Assembly: GCF_020295405.1 (NCBI RefSeq)
Contig: NZ_JADEYP010000017.1
Span: 20,054 to 84,053, forward strand
Length of the DNA: 64,000 nucleotides
From: Sphingobacterium bovistauri
GTDB lineage: Bacteria > Bacteroidota > Bacteroidia > Sphingobacteriales > Sphingobacteriaceae
Direction of reading: 5' to 3'
Below are positions 63,542-64,000 of this stretch, piece after piece (the stretch's first letter is position 1; the number at the start of each line of letters is the position of its first letter). The position numbers and the translations under genes are program-made. A model generated the notes under the pieces. That model was not told the DNA's origin. It did not search any database and saw only the letters and a program-made list of their open reading frames with translations.

Positions 63542-63575
63542 TATCATTATGATAGGGTTGATTATCATAATGATA
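63542..63575. promoter_or_regulatory. paired palindromes, candidate enhancer (UAS) of kdp
   Basis: TATCATTATGATA (63542-63554) and TATCATAATGATA (63563-63575) are perfect 13-bp palindromes differing only at the centre. Their centres are 21 bp apart, two helical turns. They lie about 110 and 131 bp upstream of the predicted sigma-54 start, where NtrC-family dimers usually bind. Confidence 0.65.
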
Positions 63576-63906
63576 GTTGCAAATGAAAATTTGTGAGATT
63601 TCTTTTTAATTAGAATACCTTAAAATGATATAAATTACTAGCGAGGGAAAACTAATCTATGGAATAATTACCTATTTTATATTAGCATATAAATTGACGT
63701 AGAAGAACTTGTGATTGTAACCTTAATCAGGTCATCATTTACTGATTTTGTCAGGTAATTGATCTGATAAAAACAGGTTAGATTATTTTTATAACTTGTG
63801 TAAAGTTATTTTTTGGAGATATTATAAACTTTAGTAGGGTAAATGAAGCTGTCCAAAAAGGGCAGCTTCTTTGTTTTATTTCGATTTTTAAGAAAACTTC
63901 TAATTG
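63576..63906. other. gene-free interval with one hairpin
   Basis: No ORF was supported. A 10-bp hairpin, GAAGCTGTCC-AAAAA-GGGCAGCTTC (63845-63869, one G-U pair), is followed on the + strand by a T-rich run. It may end the minus-strand gene at the window edge or be part of an insertion-sequence end; hairpins of this kind accompany several transposase genes. Confidence 0.45.
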
Positions 63907-64000
63907 TTAAGCTGCATACTTGGATACAGAGGATATTTTGGATATTTTGTAATTATTGACAGTTTTGGATTCTGTTTTATTGCTAATAGAAGAGTTTATA
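63907..64000 (-). CDS. partial ORF at right edge, unidentified
   Basis: The minus-strand frame is open from the window end to TAA at 63907-63909, encoding at least 30 residues that end SKISSVSKYAA. The composition is Ser/Lys/Asn-rich, and no family can be named from so little. The hairpin at 63845-63869 lies 38 bp beyond its stop. It could be the C terminus of a transposase, but this is a guess. Confidence 0.3.
   Translation of the reverse strand, partial: INSSISNKTESKTVNNYKISKISSVSKYAA

Noticed and set aside
63542..63575. Reading the paired palindromes as Fur or PerR boxes
   Set aside because: They share A/T-rich TGATWATCA-like words with Fur boxes, but the 13-bp symmetry, 21-bp spacing and distance to a -24/-12 promoter fit an enhancer better; Fur-family binding is not excluded.
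1..64000. CRISPR arrays, rRNA or tRNA genes, riboswitches
   Set aside because: No spaced direct-repeat array, cloverleaf or known riboswitch core was recognised; covariance-model searches could not be run.

Overview
The window looks like chromosome from a low-G+C member of the Bacteroidota, most likely Sphingobacteriales (Sphingobacterium/Pedobacter-like). Support: a MurF-alanine racemase fusion, SusC/SusD/FecR/ECF-sigma genes, a short primary sigma factor without region 1.1, promoters of the TTTG-N17-21-TAnnTTTG type, and few Shine-Dalgarno sequences. No rRNA, tRNA or CRISPR array was seen. All identifications come from reading the sequence; no search was run.

Layout. 1-35.6 kb is mostly housekeeping: recX diverging from murF-alr, a DUF502 membrane protein and a degenerate LytS-like kinase; a small-peptide/fimbrillin-like lipoprotein pair; an SPFH-tail mini-protein with a GNAT enzyme; pirin; a sulfatase; clpB; the primary sigma factor; fmt; a LolC/E-type permease; a CPA2 antiporter; icd; lysC-lysA; serC-serA; gyrA with two TPR proteins; an OmpA lipoprotein; a glucoamylase-like protein; and mnmE. 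Intrinsic terminators are frequent, often shared by convergent genes.

35.6-53.8 kb is accessory. Directly after mnmE (a known island integration locus in other bacteria) lie an inverted repeat, three 10-bp direct repeats, two excisionase-like HTH genes, a tyrosine integrase and an unknown gene, but no mobilization genes. Next come a truncated ECF sigma remnant and a nutrient-uptake locus: two TlpA-like thioredoxins on +, and on - an ECF sigma, FecR and the operon SusC-SusD-DUF4843-PKD-like-TlpA. The right side carries a decayed serine-recombinase tail, an orphan histidine kinase and an IS3-family OrfA scrap. The SusC/D block looks more G+C-rich than its surroundings, suggesting an imported, eroded island.

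53.9-63.4 kb is a high-affinity potassium uptake (Kdp) operon on -: a 27-residue membrane peptide, two paralogous small soluble proteins, kdpF (25 codons), kdpA, kdpB, kdpC, a porin-like barrel, a KdpD sensor module without a kinase, and a separate HAMP-PAS histidine kinase. Upstream I see a sigma-54-type -24/-12 promoter and two near-identical 13-bp palindromes 21 bp apart, about 110 and 130 bp upstream of the predicted start. This suggests control by an NtrC-family activator rather than KdpE; no response-regulator gene is in the window. The last 94 bases hold the 3' end of an unidentified minus-strand ORF.
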